Assembly: GCF_003574655.1 (NCBI RefSeq)
Contig: NZ_QNUM01000002.1
Coordinates: forward strand, 682,001-746,000
Length of the DNA stretch: 64,000 nucleotides
Direction of reading: 5' to 3'
Source of the DNA: Cohaesibacter haloalkalitolerans
Lineage (GTDB): Bacteria > Pseudomonadota > Alphaproteobacteria > Rhizobiales > Cohaesibacteraceae
Part shown: positions 16,632 through 26,217 of the stretch, in pieces
Layout of the letters: each line of letters opens with the position of its first letter
How positions within the stretch are numbered: the first letter of the stretch is position 1
The notes under the pieces: generated by a model
The model's database searches: none
What the model was told of the DNA's origin: nothing
Seen by the model: only the letters and a program-made list of their open reading frames with translations
Program-made: the position numbers and the translations under genes

Positions 16632-17672
16632 GTGAAATTCGCTTCTTTTGCTAGCGCAGCTGCTATTGCTGCCACCGCCGTTCTCGCAGGTACCGCAGCT
16701 CAGGCTCGTGATCAGGTTCAGGTAGCCGGATCTTCCACCGTGCTTCCCTATGCAACCATCGTTGCTGAAGCTTTTGGCGAAAACTACCCAGATTTCAAAA
16801 CCCCGGTTGTTGAATCCGGCGGCTCTTCCGCTGGTCTGAAGCAGTTCTGCGCGGGCGCCGGCGAAGACACCATTGACGTTGCCAACGCTTCCCGCAAAAT
16901 CAAAGACGCTGAAATCAAGACCTGCGCTGAAAACGGCGTCAAGGAAATCATGGAAGTCAAGATCGGCTACGACGGCATCGTTTTCGCTTCCGACGTAAAC
17001 GGCCCGGACTTCGCTTTCGAGCCGGTCAACTGGTTCAACGCCCTGGCTCCGAAGATCGTCAAGGACGGCAAGCTGATCGACAACTCCAACACCAAATGGT
17101 CTGACATCGACGCTTCCTTCCCGGATTGGGAAATCGCTGCCTACATCCCTGGCGAAAAGCACGGCACCCGTGAAGTTTTCGAAACCAAGGTTCTGGAAGC
17201 TGGCTGCAAGGCCTCTGGCGCTTATGACCTGTACATCGCTTCCGGCCTCGACAAGAAAGCCGCTGAAAGCGAATGCTTCAAGGTTCGCAAGGACGGTAAA
17301 GCCATCGACATCGACGGCGACTACACCGAAACCCTTGCTCGCATCGACAGCAACAAAACCGGCTTCGGCGTCTTCGGTCTTGCCTTCTACGAAAACAACA
17401 TGGACAAGCTGAAAGTGGCTACCATGTCCGGCATTTCCCCGAACGCTGCAGTGATTGCAGACGGCACCTATCCGGTTTCCCGTCCGCTGTATTTCTACGT
17501 CAAGAAGTCTCACCTGGGCGTCATCCCTGGCCTGCAGGAATATGTTGACTTCTTCATGTCCGACGACATGACCGGCGAAGGCTCCCCGACCTCTGAATAC
17601 GGTCTGGTTCCTGCTCCGGAAGCAGAACGCGAAGCCATCAAGGCTGCGATTGCTGAAGGCAAAACCCTTTAA
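16632..17672 (+). CDS. pstS: Phosphate ABC transporter, substrate-binding protein
   Basis: A 346-residue periplasmic phosphate-binding protein. The signal peptide ends in AQA near residue 25, followed by VQVAGSSTVLPYA, the first phosphate-binding strand, then ESGGSSAGLKQFC and HGTREVFETKV, which contribute the other binding residues. Three cysteines lie in the mature domain. The start is GTG with GGAG about eight bases upstream. It delivers phosphate to PstCA. It is the first gene after the Pho box and is followed by a terminator hairpin, which should give higher PstS than membrane-subunit expression. Confidence 0.97.
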   Translation: MKFASFASAAAIAATAVLAGTAAQARDQVQVAGSSTVLPYATIVAEAFGENYPDFKTPVVESGGSSAGLKQFCAGAGEDTIDVANASRKIKDAEIKTCAENGVKEIMEVKIGYDGIVFASDVNGPDFAFEPVNWFNALAPKIVKDGKLIDNSNTKWSDIDASFPDWEIAAYIPGEKHGTREVFETKVLEAGCKASGAYDLYIASGLDKKAAESECFKVRKDGKAIDIDGDYTETLARIDSNKTGFGVFGLAFYENNMDKLKVATMSGISPNAAVIADGTYPVSRPLYFYVKKSHLGVIPGLQEYVDFFMSDDMTGEGSPTSEYGLVPAPEAEREAIKAAIAEGKTL

Positions 17673-17688
17673 GGCCTAGCCTGATGAG

Positions 17689-17724
17689 GGCCATGCGCGG
17701 GCGAGGCTTGCGCATGGCCTTTTT
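17689..17724 (+). terminator. Intrinsic terminator after pstS
   Basis: GGCCATGCGC (17689-17698) pairs perfectly with GCGCATGGCC (17710-17719) and TTTTT follows. Reading into pstC must come from partial read-through or a further promoter. Confidence 0.85.
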
Positions 17725-17776
17725 GTAATTCCGTCAGTTCATGATCCTTCTGGCTGACAAGCGACCGATGAAAAGA

Positions 17777-17890
17777 CCCCGTCTTCTGCCAGCTCGCTGG
17801 CTCTGCCGACGGGGAGACGTCAAAAGGATCTTCTCCGGCGCTGCAGCCTTCTTCACAAGGCGCGCCAGCGGAACAGACCCGGCAGAAGAC
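17777..17890 (+). promoter_or_regulatory. Alternative RNA structures in the pstC leader
   Basis: CCCCGTC (17777-17783) pairs with GACGGGG (17808-17814), with GCCAGC/GCTGGC (17788-17801) nested inside. GTCTTCTGCC (17781-17790) is the exact ten-base complement of GGCAGAAGAC (17881-17890), a long-range pairing that would exclude the local hairpin. This may control read-through or translation of pstC; that is inference. Confidence 0.4.
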
Positions 17891-17943
17891 CCGCGTTCGA
17901 AACTGATATGCGATAATCGAAATCGCTCAAGGGGCAGATCATT

Positions 17944-19491
17944 ATGAGCCCGTTATGGCTTTTGGCAGCTATCGTTGTTTTCGCGCTGATCGGTGCAGCT
18001 CTGGGGCGCAATCGCGCCGTGTCCTGCGTCAACGGAAACATAGCTGAGCTTCATTCCCGTCCCGGATATTACGGGTCCTATGTGATGATATGGACCGCGC
18101 TTCCGGCGATTTTCTTCATGGTCGCAGTGCTCATGGCACAGCCCTTCTTCAACAGTTCAATTATCGATTCCGAACTGCGCGCTGGCTACAGCCAGTCGTG
18201 TGACCGCGAAATGGCCCGCACCAATGGGGATGCGGACGCCAAGCTTCCGGCCATCTGTGCAGACAAGGAACAGTATGAAACCCTTGACACTCGCCGCGCC
18301 CTGATGAAGAGCGTGGTTGAAAGCGTTGCTGTCGGGGTCAGCCTGCTTGACAAGGCAACCGCCGACAAGCTGCACAACGGCCTTGTCGCCGTGCGCCCGA
18401 CCCTGAAAGAGGTTGGCGTGGCACTGGCCGAAGACGTGCCGACCCCGGTTGTCGATGCTGCCAACAAGCTCAATGAAGCCAAGAAGACCGGCGACTATAT
18501 TCTGCTTGGTGGCGTGGGGCTGCTGCTGATCATCGGGCTGGTGCTCTCCTACCTGCGCGTTTCGCCGCGACTGCGCGCCAGAAACCTGGTGGAAACCAAC
18601 ATCAAGGTTGCGCTGGTGCTGGCCTCCTCGATCGCCATCCTGACGACGGTCGGCATCGTCATGTCGATGCTTTTCGAAGCCATCCACTTCTTCAACAAGG
18701 TGTCGCTGTCCAACTTCTTCCTTGGAACCCAGTGGGATCCGCGCTTCACCTCTGCCGGGCGTGCCGGTGGCGGGGAAGGCTCCTTCGGCCTGTTGCCGTT
18801 GATCTGGGGCACGCTCTATATTTCGCTCGTGGCGCTGCTGGTTGCCGTGCCAATCGGCATGTTCGCCGCCATCTATATGGCCGAGTATGCCAGCAACACG
18901 GTTCGGGCCATTGCCAAGCCGCTTCTGGAAATCCTCGCCGGTATCCCGACCATCGTCTACGGCTTCTTTGCGCTGGTCACGGTCGGTCCGTTCCTCAGGG
19001 ATACGGGCGCGGCAATCGGCCTTGATATCTCGGCCAACTCCGTGTTGACCGCAGGCTGCGTGATGGGGATCATGCTGATCCCGTTCATCTCCTCCCTGTC
19101 GGACGATATCATCACGGCCGTGCCGCAGTCGCTGCGCGACGGCTCTCTTGGCCTTGGCGCAACCAAGTCCGAAACCATCAAGAAGGTCATCCTGCCGGCA
19201 GCTTTGCCGGGCATCGTCGGCTCCATCCTGCTGGCCGCATCGCGCGCCATCGGCGAGACGATGATCGTGGTGATGGCTGCCGGTATCGCAGCCAACCTGA
19301 CACTCAATCCGTTTGAGGCCGTGACCACAGTGACCGTCAAGATCGTCAGCCAGCTGACCGGCGACCTCGAGTTCAACTCGCCCCAGACCCTTGTGGCCTT
19401 CGCGCTGGGTATCACCCTGTTCGTTATCACGCTTGGCCTCAACATCTTTGCCCTGCACATCGTGCGGAAATATCGGGAGCAGTATGACTGA
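17944..19491 (+). CDS. pstC: Phosphate ABC transporter permease PstC, N-terminally extended
   Basis: A 515-residue permease, about 200 residues longer than E. coli PstC. The N-terminal part has two helices, a polar segment of about 90 residues with two cysteines, and a third helix near 180-200. The conserved BPD permease domain follows, with GTLYISLVALLVAVPIGM and the EAA-like loop DGSLGLGATKSETIKKVILP that docks PstB. The extension is a known feature of alphaproteobacterial PstC. It pairs with PstA as the phosphate channel. AAGGGG is about nine bases before the ATG. Its stop overlaps the pstA start by one base (TGATG). Confidence 0.95.
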   Translation: MSPLWLLAAIVVFALIGAALGRNRAVSCVNGNIAELHSRPGYYGSYVMIWTALPAIFFMVAVLMAQPFFNSSIIDSELRAGYSQSCDREMARTNGDADAKLPAICADKEQYETLDTRRALMKSVVESVAVGVSLLDKATADKLHNGLVAVRPTLKEVGVALAEDVPTPVVDAANKLNEAKKTGDYILLGGVGLLLIIGLVLSYLRVSPRLRARNLVETNIKVALVLASSIAILTTVGIVMSMLFEAIHFFNKVSLSNFFLGTQWDPRFTSAGRAGGGEGSFGLLPLIWGTLYISLVALLVAVPIGMFAAIYMAEYASNTVRAIAKPLLEILAGIPTIVYGFFALVTVGPFLRDTGAAIGLDISANSVLTAGCVMGIMLIPFISSLSDDIITAVPQSLRDGSLGLGATKSETIKKVILPAALPGIVGSILLAASRAIGETMIVVMAAGIAANLTLNPFEAVTTVTVKIVSQLTGDLEFNSPQTLVAFALGITLFVITLGLNIFALHIVRKYREQYD

Positions 19492-20813
19492 TGACTGATA
19501 CAGCCAACCAATCAACCGAGATGCTTGCCACCAGCAAGAATCGTGATCTGGGCCTCAAAAGGCGCTACGGTCGTGAGCGGCGCTTCCAGGCGATGGGCAT
19601 CGCGGCCATTACCATGGGCGTTCTGTTCCTGTTTCTGCTGTTCTGGTCGATTGTTACCAAGGGCTATACGGCCTTTCAGCAGACCAAGATCCATCTGGAC
19701 ATCTATCTCAGCGAGCAGTTGATCGATCCGTCGGGCAACCGCGACATCAACGTCATCCAGATGCCGATCCGCTACAACAAGGTTCTGGAAGCCGCCATCT
19801 ACAAGGCTGCTGGCATCGACCCCAAGGACAAGACCAAACGCAACGCCATGCGCGAGGCCAAGAGCCTGCTGTCAAAGGGCGCATCCGTTGATCTGCGCGA
19901 TCTGGTGGTCGAGAACCCGAGCCTCATTGGCACCCGCATCGACTATTGGGCACTGGCCGACGGCGACGTGGACAGCTTCCTCAAGGGCCAGATCCCGCGC
20001 GACATTCCCGAATCCAAACGCAAGATCAGCGACGCCCAGATCGCGATCATCGACACTATGGCCGAGAAGGGTGTGCTCGCAAAGCAGTTCAACAGCAATC
20101 TGTTCTTCAACGGCCCGTCTTCCCGCCCCGAATCCGCCGGTATCGCCGTTGCGGTTATCGGTTCGGTGTTCATGATGCTGATCGTTCTGGTGCTGGCCTT
20201 GCCGATCGGGGTTGCCGCCTCGATCTATCTTGAAGAATTCGCACCCAAGAACCGCTGGACCGACCTCATCGAGGTCAACATCAACAACCTCGCCGCAGTG
20301 CCGTCCATCGTCTTTGGTCTGCTGGGGCTTGCGGTGTTCATCAACTTTGCCGGTCTGCCGCGTTCCGCCTCGCTTGTCGGCGGTCTGGTGCTGACCCTGA
20401 TGACCCTGCCGACCATCATCATCGCCACCCGTTCGGCGCTGAAGGCGGTTCCGCCCTCGATCCGTGAAGCGGCTCTGGGTGTCGGGGCTTCCAAGACGCA
20501 GGCGATTTTCCATCATGTCCTGCCGCTGGCAACTCCCGGCATTCTGACCGGCACCATCATCGGTCTGGCGCAGGCTCTGGGTGAAACGGCTCCGCTGCTG
20601 ATGATAGGCATGGTGGCCTTCGTGAAGGACTTCCCGGCGACCCCGCTTGATCCGGCAACGGCTCTGCCAGTGCAGATCTACATGTGGTCGGGCGAGGCCC
20701 AGCGCGCCTTCACCGAGCGCACGTCAGCCGCGATCCTGATCCTTCTGGCGTTCCTTGCGTTGATGAACATTTCCGCGGTGCTTTTGCGCCGCCGCTTCGA
20801 ACGTCGCTGGTAA
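19491..20813 (+). CDS. pstA: Phosphate ABC transporter permease PstA, N-terminally extended
   Basis: A 440-residue permease with one N-terminal helix (about 38-58), a periplasmic insertion of about 150 residues rich in lysine and aspartate, and a C-terminal BPD permease domain. The docking loop reads [26 protein letters not shown], abbreviated here as the segment between residues 315 and 345, and [13 protein letters not shown] follows. Like PstC it carries the extension seen in alphaproteobacteria. The ATG shares its A with the pstC stop, so the two are coupled. The DYW and [10 protein letters not shown] part of the insertion has no recognised motif. Confidence 0.95.
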   Translation: MTDTANQSTEMLATSKNRDLGLKRRYGRERRFQAMGIAAITMGVLFLFLLFWSIVTKGYTAFQQTKIHLDIYLSEQLIDPSGNRDINVIQMPIRYNKVLEAAIYKAAGIDPKDKTKRNAMREAKSLLSKGASVDLRDLVVENPSLIGTRIDYWALADGDVDSFLKGQIPRDIPESKRKISDAQIAIIDTMAEKGVLAKQFNSNLFFNGPSSRPESAGIAVAVIGSVFMMLIVLVLALPIGVAASIYLEEFAPKNRWTDLIEVNINNLAAVPSIVFGLLGLAVFINFAGLPRSASLVGGLVLTLMTLPTIIIATRSALKAVPPSIREAALGVGASKTQAIFHHVLPLATPGILTGTIIGLAQALGETAPLLMIGMVAFVKDFPATPLDPATALPVQIYMWSGEAQRAFTERTSAAILILLAFLALMNISAVLLRRRFERRW

Positions 20814-20896
20814 GGCGGCATAGCAAACAGGTTTGTACTGCCGGGCAGCCGCAAGAGATGGCGCCTGGCGATCACAGGACAAAGAAAGCATTGATC

Positions 20897-21703
20897 ATGC
20901 AGGATACCAACCAGACCTTCAAGGCGGACAGCGATGTCCGTTCCAACCCGATCAAGATGTCGGGTGAAAAAGTGACCGTCCATTACGGCGCCAAGCAGGC
21001 CCTGTTCGATGTCGATCTGAAGATCGAGGAAAATCAGGTGACGTCGCTGATCGGCCCGTCCGGCTGTGGCAAGTCGACCTTCCTGCGCTGCCTCAACCGC
21101 ATGAATGACACCATCGACATCTGTCGCGTTGGCGGCACCATCAAGCTTGACAGCACGGATATCTACAATCCGGACGTCGATGTGGTCGAGCTGCGTGCCC
21201 GCGTCGGCATGGTGTTCCAGAAGGCCAACCCGTTCCCTAAGAGCATCTTCGAAAATGTCGCCTATGGCCCACGCATCCACGGACTTTGCCGCACCAAGGC
21301 GGAAATGGACGAAATTGTCGTCACCTCCTTGCAGAAGGCTGGCCTGTTCGAGGAAATCAAGGATCGCCTTGATGAGCCAGGCACCGGCCTTTCCGGTGGT
21401 CAGCAGCAGCGCCTCTGCATCGCCCGCGCCATTGCCGTCAGCCCCGAAGTCATCCTGATGGACGAACCCTGCTCGGCGCTCGACCCGATTGCCACGGCCA
21501 AGGTCGAGGAACTGATCGACGAGTTGCGCGAGAATTACACCATCGTCATCGTGACCCATTCCATGCAGCAGGCTGCCCGCGTTTCCCAGCGCACCGCCTT
21601 CTTCCATATGGGCAATCTGGTTGAGGAAGGTCCGACCGACCAGATCTTCACCAACCCGGTTGATCAGCGCACCCAGGATTATATCACCGGCCGTTTCGGC
21701 TAA
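20897..21703 (+). CDS. pstB: Phosphate ABC transporter ATP-binding protein
   Basis: A 268-residue ATPase with all ABC motifs: Walker [10 protein letters not shown], the Q-loop region [19 protein letters not shown] typical of PstB, the signature [14 protein letters not shown], Walker [14 protein letters not shown] and the H-loop [12 protein letters not shown]. It powers phosphate uptake through PstCA. ATG 20897 was chosen because the extension to 20684 overlaps pstA and is not conserved. It is 83 bases after pstA in the same operon. Confidence 0.97.
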   Translation: MQDTNQTFKADSDVRSNPIKMSGEKVTVHYGAKQALFDVDLKIEENQVTSLIGPSGCGKSTFLRCLNRMNDTIDICRVGGTIKLDSTDIYNPDVDVVELRARVGMVFQKANPFPKSIFENVAYGPRIHGLCRTKAEMDEIVVTSLQKAGLFEEIKDRLDEPGTGLSGGQQQRLCIARAIAVSPEVILMDEPCSALDPIATAKVEELIDELRENYTIVIVTHSMQQAARVSQRTAFFHMGNLVEEGPTDQIFTNPVDQRTQDYITGRFG

Positions 21704-21780
21704 GTTATTTATTCGCCTTCTCTGGCCCGAGGAAACAGCTATCCTTTCGGGCAGACTGCGAATGCAAGGAGAGATTCGAG

Positions 21781-22452
21781 ATGAGCGAACATACAGTCAG
21801 CTCCTATGATGATGACCTGCGTGGCTTGACCGGTCGCATCGCCGAAATGGGTGGTCAGGCCGAACGCATGGTAGAGGAATCCATCAACGCCCTGATGCGT
21901 CAGGACGTGGCGGCGGCACAGGCAACAGCTGCCAAGGATGCCGCCATCAACAAGATGGATCAGGAAATCGAGGAAAAGGCCGTTCTGATCATTGCCCGTC
22001 GCCAGCCGATGGCACAGGACCTGCGTCAGATCATCGGTGCCCTGCGCATCGCGACCGATCTGGAACGCGTGGCCGATCTGGGCAAGAACATCGCCCGCGC
22101 CACCAGCGCGCTTGAAGGCAAGTCGCCTCCCAAGCAGCTTCTGCACGGCATCGAGCACATGGCCGAGATCGCCCTCGACCAGCTGCGCTCCGTGCTTGAC
22201 GCCTATACCACGTCTGATGCAAACGCCGCCATTGCCGTGGTCAAGCGCGACGACGAGGTGGACCTGCTCTATCGCTCGCTGTTCCGCGAATTCCTCACCT
22301 ACATGATGGAAGATCCGCGCAACATCAGCTATTGCGCCAACCTGCTGTTTGTCGCCAAGCATCTGGAACGCGTCGGCGACCACGCCACCAACATTGCCGA
22401 AAGCGTCTACTATGTGAAGACCGGCAAGGTGATGGAAGATCGCACCCTGTGA
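21781..22452 (+). CDS. phoU: Phosphate transport regulator PhoU
   Basis: A 223-residue all-helical protein with two three-helix PhoU repeats. Each repeat carries the metal-cluster motif E/DxxxD: residues around DQEIEEKAVLIIARRQPMA with RIATDLERVADLGKN in repeat one, and DDEVDLLYRSLFREF with LFVAKHLERVGDHATNIAE in repeat two. It links PstB to PhoR and represses signalling when phosphate is plentiful. GGAGA is seven to ten bases before the ATG. It lies between pstB and phoB. Confidence 0.96.
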   Translation: MSEHTVSSYDDDLRGLTGRIAEMGGQAERMVEESINALMRQDVAAAQATAAKDAAINKMDQEIEEKAVLIIARRQPMAQDLRQIIGALRIATDLERVADLGKNIARATSALEGKSPPKQLLHGIEHMAEIALDQLRSVLDAYTTSDANAAIAVVKRDDEVDLLYRSLFREFLTYMMEDPRNISYCANLLFVAKHLERVGDHATNIAESVYYVKTGKVMEDRTL

Positions 22453-22613
22453 CACCCGCGAGGGGACTGGCAACCGGTCGGCCCCCTCCTCCAACTCCCG
22501 GCGAAAGCCAGGGCAGACAGGGCACAGGCCCTTGTGTCTGTCCTCACCAAAGGTCAGATCCGAGCGACAGTTTCATGTCCGCCGTCCGGATCCCAGAATG
22601 CGGAAAATTGGTT

Positions 22614-23312
22614 ATGAGCCCCAAAGTCATGATCGTTGAGGATGAAGAAGCCCTCAGTTTGCTTCTTCGCTATAATCTTGAGGCCGAGGGCTATCAGGTT
22701 GAAGTGATCGCACGCGGCGACGAAGCCGAGAGCCGTCTGCAGGAAGAACTGCCAGACCTGTTGCTGCTCGACTGGATGTTGCCCGGCCTGTCCGGTATCG
22801 AGCTGTGCAGACGGTTGCGCGCCAAGCCGAAGACCGTCAAGCTGCCGGTCATCATGCTGACGGCCAGAGGCGAGGAATCCGAACGGATCAGAGGGCTTTC
22901 CACTGGTGCCGACGACTATGTCGTCAAGCCATTCTCCGTGCCCGAACTGATGGCCCGCGTCCGCGCCATCCTGCGTCGGGCCAGCCCCGATCTCGTGGCA
23001 ACGATCCTGAAGGCCGGAGATCTGGAACTCAACCGGGAAACCCATCGGGTCAAGCGCGCCAATCGCGAGGTCAATCTGGGGCCGACCGAATATCGGCTGC
23101 TGGAATTCCTGATGCAGAATCCGGGCCGTGTCTATTCGCGCGAGCAACTGCTTGATGGCGTCTGGGGCCATGATGTCTATGTTGATGAACGCACCGTCGA
23201 TGTCCATGTCGGCCGCCTGCGCAAGACGATCAACCGTGGCCGCGCCAAGGACCCTATCCGCACCGTGCGTGGCTCCGGCTACAGCTTCGACGACCAGTTT
23301 TCCGTCGAGTAG
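22614..23312 (+). CDS. phoB: Phosphate regulon response regulator
   Basis: A 232-residue OmpR/PhoB-type regulator. The receiver domain has the acidic pair ED at 9-11, phospho-acceptor Asp53 in LLLDWMLPG, the threonine in MLTAR and the lysine in VVKPFS. The C-terminal winged-helix domain has LGPTEYRLLEFLMQNPGRV and DERTVDVHVGRLRK, the recognition helix. The start MSPKVMIVEDEEAL matches the family; the long upstream ORF into phoU is a spurious extension. It binds the Pho box before pstS. Confidence 0.96.
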   Translation: MSPKVMIVEDEEALSLLLRYNLEAEGYQVEVIARGDEAESRLQEELPDLLLLDWMLPGLSGIELCRRLRAKPKTVKLPVIMLTARGEESERIRGLSTGADDYVVKPFSVPELMARVRAILRRASPDLVATILKAGDLELNRETHRVKRANREVNLGPTEYRLLEFLMQNPGRVYSREQLLDGVWGHDVYVDERTVDVHVGRLRKTINRGRAKDPIRTVRGSGYSFDDQFSVE

Positions 23313-23359
23313 GTCCGCCCTCCGTTTCGAGTCACCCTGTGTGGTAGACCATCCAATGA

Positions 23360-23391
23360 AAAGCCCTGCTTCCAGACCGGAGCAGGGCTTT
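23360..23391. terminator. Bidirectional terminator between phoB and the L,D-transpeptidase gene
   Basis: AAAGCCCTGCT (23360-23370) and AGCAGGGCTTT (23381-23391) form an eleven-base-pair stem with a ten-base loop between convergent genes. The A/T flanks give short T-runs in both directions. Confidence 0.8.
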
Positions 23392-23421
23392 GATTGTATC
23401 TGCCTCGAGCGGTGACCGCTG

Positions 23422-24954
23422 TTAGCGGGTCTTGACTTCCGTCAGGCTCGATCCACGGTTCATCAGCAGCGAGAAAAGACCCTTTCTTGCAGGCTTTTCT
23501 TCAACGAGGGCTGGCTTGTCGTTTCTTGCCAGCTTTTTTGGCTTCACCACCTTCTGGTTCTCGGCAGCGCTGGCCTGCCTTACCGGTCGGGCGGATGGCA
23601 GGTCAGGCTTGGTCAGCACGATGAAATCGGTTCCCACCGGGGTCGTTTCATGACTGAAGCCGCGATCGGAGATGGTGATGGACGAGCCGCTGTTGACCAG
23701 CAGATCGATCTGGGCACGCACTTCCTCGGGGATCTCAATACGGTCGAGCACATCGGCGGAAGCAACCAGTCCACCCAGCTCCTGATCCTGTTCAAGCCCC
23801 AGACTGCTCTGCATCGTCTCGTTATAACGATCGGTCAGATTGACAGACAGCCAGTTCAGCTTGCCAGCCTCGGAGGACGAATGGGTGGCTGTGAGCAGAT
23901 GAACACCGAGCGGTTCGGACGGGTTCTTGATCATGATCGGCGCATCGAACAGCGGTTTGAAATTGGAGCGCACATAGATGTGGCCGGTGGGCACCTCACC
24001 CTTGCCAGCGGCATGATAAAGCGCAGCCAGCAGGTCCTTGTCGATGACCGCCTTGAGTGGCTCTGTGTTGGCTTCGATGCTGCCCTTTCGTGCCTCGATG
24101 AAGGCCCGAACGGCGTTGTAGGTGGCTTTGCCTGCCAGACCGTCCGGCTCACCGGCATCAAACCCGAGGCTGTTGAGCATGACCTGAACCTCGCGCACCA
24201 GATTGCCGCGTGGCTGGCGGGTGATGAACACCCGGATCGGGGCCTTGCTCTGCCGAACCTGATCGAGAAGATTGAGGCGCATGGACAATTTGGCGGCCAA
24301 CGGGTCCTCAGACGGTTTGTCGGACAGCAGTTCGAGCTTGCCATGCCCCTTGGCCGGTTCTGCTGGGCCAAGGCTCAGCTCTGAAAGCTTGCTGGCCAGC
24401 TCGACATTTTCTGGCTGGAAAAGCGTGGCGCTTTCAATCAGCTGCGGTTCTGCCTCGCGGTTGGCGATGATCACATGGGCACCGCGCTCTGTCATGGAAA
24501 ACAGTTCGCTGGCAAACCCGCGCGGCAACCGCACGCAGCCGTGCGACGCCGGATAGTTGGGAACGGAATTGGATTCATGCAGGGCAACGCCGGACCATGT
24601 CAGGCGCTGCATGTAGGGCATCGGGGCACTGTCGTAGATGTTGGAGAAATGCTGACGCTTTTTCTCGAGGATGGAGAAGATGCCGGTCGGGGTCGAATGA
24701 CCAGCCTTGCCAGTCGACACGCGGGACGTGGCAATGACCTCCTGCCCGCGGTAGACCTTGAGACGCTGATCCTTGCGGGACACGATAATCTGGATCGGTT
24801 CATCACCGGCACTTTCAAATGCAGCCTGAACAGTTTCGGCTGCCGTACCGGTTCCAGCGACCTCTTCAAGAGAGGTTTCCGTCGCCAAACCTGCGCTCAC
24901 ACTCGAAAGGAGAAACCCTGCCGTCAGAAACAATTGCCCTTTACTCTTCATCAT
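23422..24954 (-). CDS. L,D-transpeptidase (YkuD) with peptidoglycan-binding domain
   Basis: A 510-residue exported enzyme. A Sec signal peptide covers residues 1-25. The YkuD domain follows (about 54-165): His126 in VALHESNS, then the catalytic SHGC at 138-141 in the pattern H-x11-SHGC, with Arg142 next. A peptidoglycan-binding helix bundle (REVQVMLNSLGFDAGEPDG) sits at about 250-290, and a lysine-rich C terminus ends the protein. It should cross-link peptidoglycan 3-3 or attach outer-membrane proteins. The start is ATG 24954, with a second ATG at 24951. It converges on phoB. Confidence 0.9.
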   Translation of the reverse strand: MMKSKGQLFLTAGFLLSSVSAGLATETSLEEVAGTGTAAETVQAAFESAGDEPIQIIVSRKDQRLKVYRGQEVIATSRVSTGKAGHSTPTGIFSILEKKRQHFSNIYDSAPMPYMQRLTWSGVALHESNSVPNYPASHGCVRLPRGFASELFSMTERGAHVIIANREAEPQLIESATLFQPENVELASKLSELSLGPAEPAKGHGKLELLSDKPSEDPLAAKLSMRLNLLDQVRQSKAPIRVFITRQPRGNLVREVQVMLNSLGFDAGEPDGLAGKATYNAVRAFIEARKGSIEANTEPLKAVIDKDLLAALYHAAGKGEVPTGHIYVRSNFKPLFDAPIMIKNPSEPLGVHLLTATHSSSEAGKLNWLSVNLTDRYNETMQSSLGLEQDQELGGLVASADVLDRIEIPEEVRAQIDLLVNSGSSITISDRGFSHETTPVGTDFIVLTKPDLPSARPVRQASAAENQKVVKPKKLARNDKPALVEEKPARKGLFSLLMNRGSSLTEVKTR

Positions 24955-25623
24955 GTCCCCCAAAACTGTCGCAGCCTTCCAGCGCTCTTGTTGAACCGCA
25001 ACCGGACCCGTCCAGATCCGCTCACATAAGATAGTACAATCACTTAAACGAAGCGAGTCGTTGCGCCCGCAATCGGCATATAGGCTGATTTTCTATCACC
25101 ACATTCGCTCTTATGCCATCGTGAGCCTTAAAATCGCCCTAATATGCAAAGATACGCACCGCCCCGATGACGTTGCAAGCAACCAGAGCGTTCGTGATGC
25201 TCAGTATATCTTTTCCACCGACGCCTAAAAAATAGAACCATTGCATAGAAGAACGCCATAGTTTCAAACAACGAAACAAAACTCATGTAAAAATTTCCAA
25301 TATTTCGACTTATAGTCAAATACAATATCTTTATTTCAGAATTGCCATCAAAAGCATCATTTAATGGCATTTCATCGACGCCTTTAATTGCACCTATATT
25401 AATCAAACATCCATTCAACGTACAATTCTATATTTTTCTGTTTCCTTTTTGCGAATTAGTCACTATTCCTTAGTGCTTCTTTAGATAAACTTTAAAGAAC
25501 GACCCCCGATGCGTCTGCCGCCTGCAAAACGGGTCCTGGTGAACGAGTAGCGACAGGCGCAAATCCGGACAGTCTTCTCTCCTCCCACCGAAGGCTGCCC
25601 AAACCGAAGGAGAGGAGACCCAA
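24955..25623. other. AT-rich intergenic region
   Basis: A 669-base gap, clearly poorer in G+C than its neighbours between about 25020 and 25500. A 96-codon minus-strand ORF at 25128-25418 has one hydrophobic stretch but no ribosome site or known similarity and is not called. GGAGAGGAGACCCAA precedes the PAS gene. The region could hold promoters for both divergent genes or a remnant of foreign DNA. Confidence 0.5.
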
Positions 25624-26151
25624 ATGACAACAACAATTTCTCCCACCGGTATTGAAAGACGTTTTGGCGATTCCGAGATTCTGGTGAGCCGAACCGACAA
25701 GGATGGTTACATCACCTACTGTAATGGCCTTTTCCGGGACATTACAGGCTACGGCAACAAGGCCCTTGTTGGTCAACCACACAATTGCATGCGCCATCCC
25801 GACATGCCCCGTTCAATCTTCATGCGGCTGTGGGATGGACTTGATGAGGCAAAAGAAGACGTTTTCGCCTATGTCCAGAATCTGGCCACCAACGGTGATC
25901 ACTACTGGACCTTTGCCCGCATTTCTCCTGCCCGCGACGACAAGGGCGACGTGGTGGGCTATGAAGCATCGCGGCGCGTGCCCAACCGGACCGTGGTTCG
26001 GGAGATCATCGAGCCACTCTACAAGGAGTTGTGTGACATCGAAGCCAAATTCGATGACGCGGACGAAGGCCTGAAAGCCAGCAATGATCATCTCAGCGCC
26101 CTGCTGAGAGACAAGTCCACGTCCTACCGGCACTTTGTGCTTTCCCTCTGA
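25624..26151 (+). CDS. Stand-alone PAS domain protein (Aer-like)
   Basis: A 175-residue protein with one PAS domain (about 15-125). The segment FRDITGYGNKALVGQPHNCMRHPDMP is close to the Aer/aerotaxis PAS, where the H-N-x-x-R-H-P-D-M-P loop borders the FAD pocket; the rest is a predicted helix pair. No kinase, HAMP, methyl-accepting or DGC domain follows, so output must be through a partner. It has a good GGAG site and its own downstream terminator, so it is a single-gene unit. The ligand is unknown; FAD is plausible from the motif. Confidence 0.85.
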   Translation: MTTTISPTGIERRFGDSEILVSRTDKDGYITYCNGLFRDITGYGNKALVGQPHNCMRHPDMPRSIFMRLWDGLDEAKEDVFAYVQNLATNGDHYWTFARISPARDDKGDVVGYEASRRVPNRTVVREIIEPLYKELCDIEAKFDDADEGLKASNDHLSALLRDKSTSYRHFVLSL

Positions 26152-26187
26152 TAAGAGGCGGGTTCGCACATCACAGTGATACCCAAC

Positions 26188-26217
26188 GGGTCGGCAGTAC
26201 CCCTGCCGACCCTTTTT
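26188..26217 (+). terminator. Intrinsic terminator after the PAS gene
   Basis: GGGTCGGCAG (26188-26197) pairs with CTGCCGACCC (26203-26212), loop TACCC, followed by TTTTT. Confidence 0.9.

Noticed and set aside
18157-19515. 452-codon minus-strand ORF opposite pstC
   Set aside because: Rich in D, H, Q and R as expected for an antisense shadow of a membrane protein gene.
22490-22560. Possible attenuator hairpin between phoU and phoB
   Set aside because: Arms are imperfect and no T-run follows.
25128-25418. 96-codon minus-strand ORF in the AT-rich gap
   Set aside because: No ribosome site, no recognised similarity and a composition that makes chance ORFs likely.
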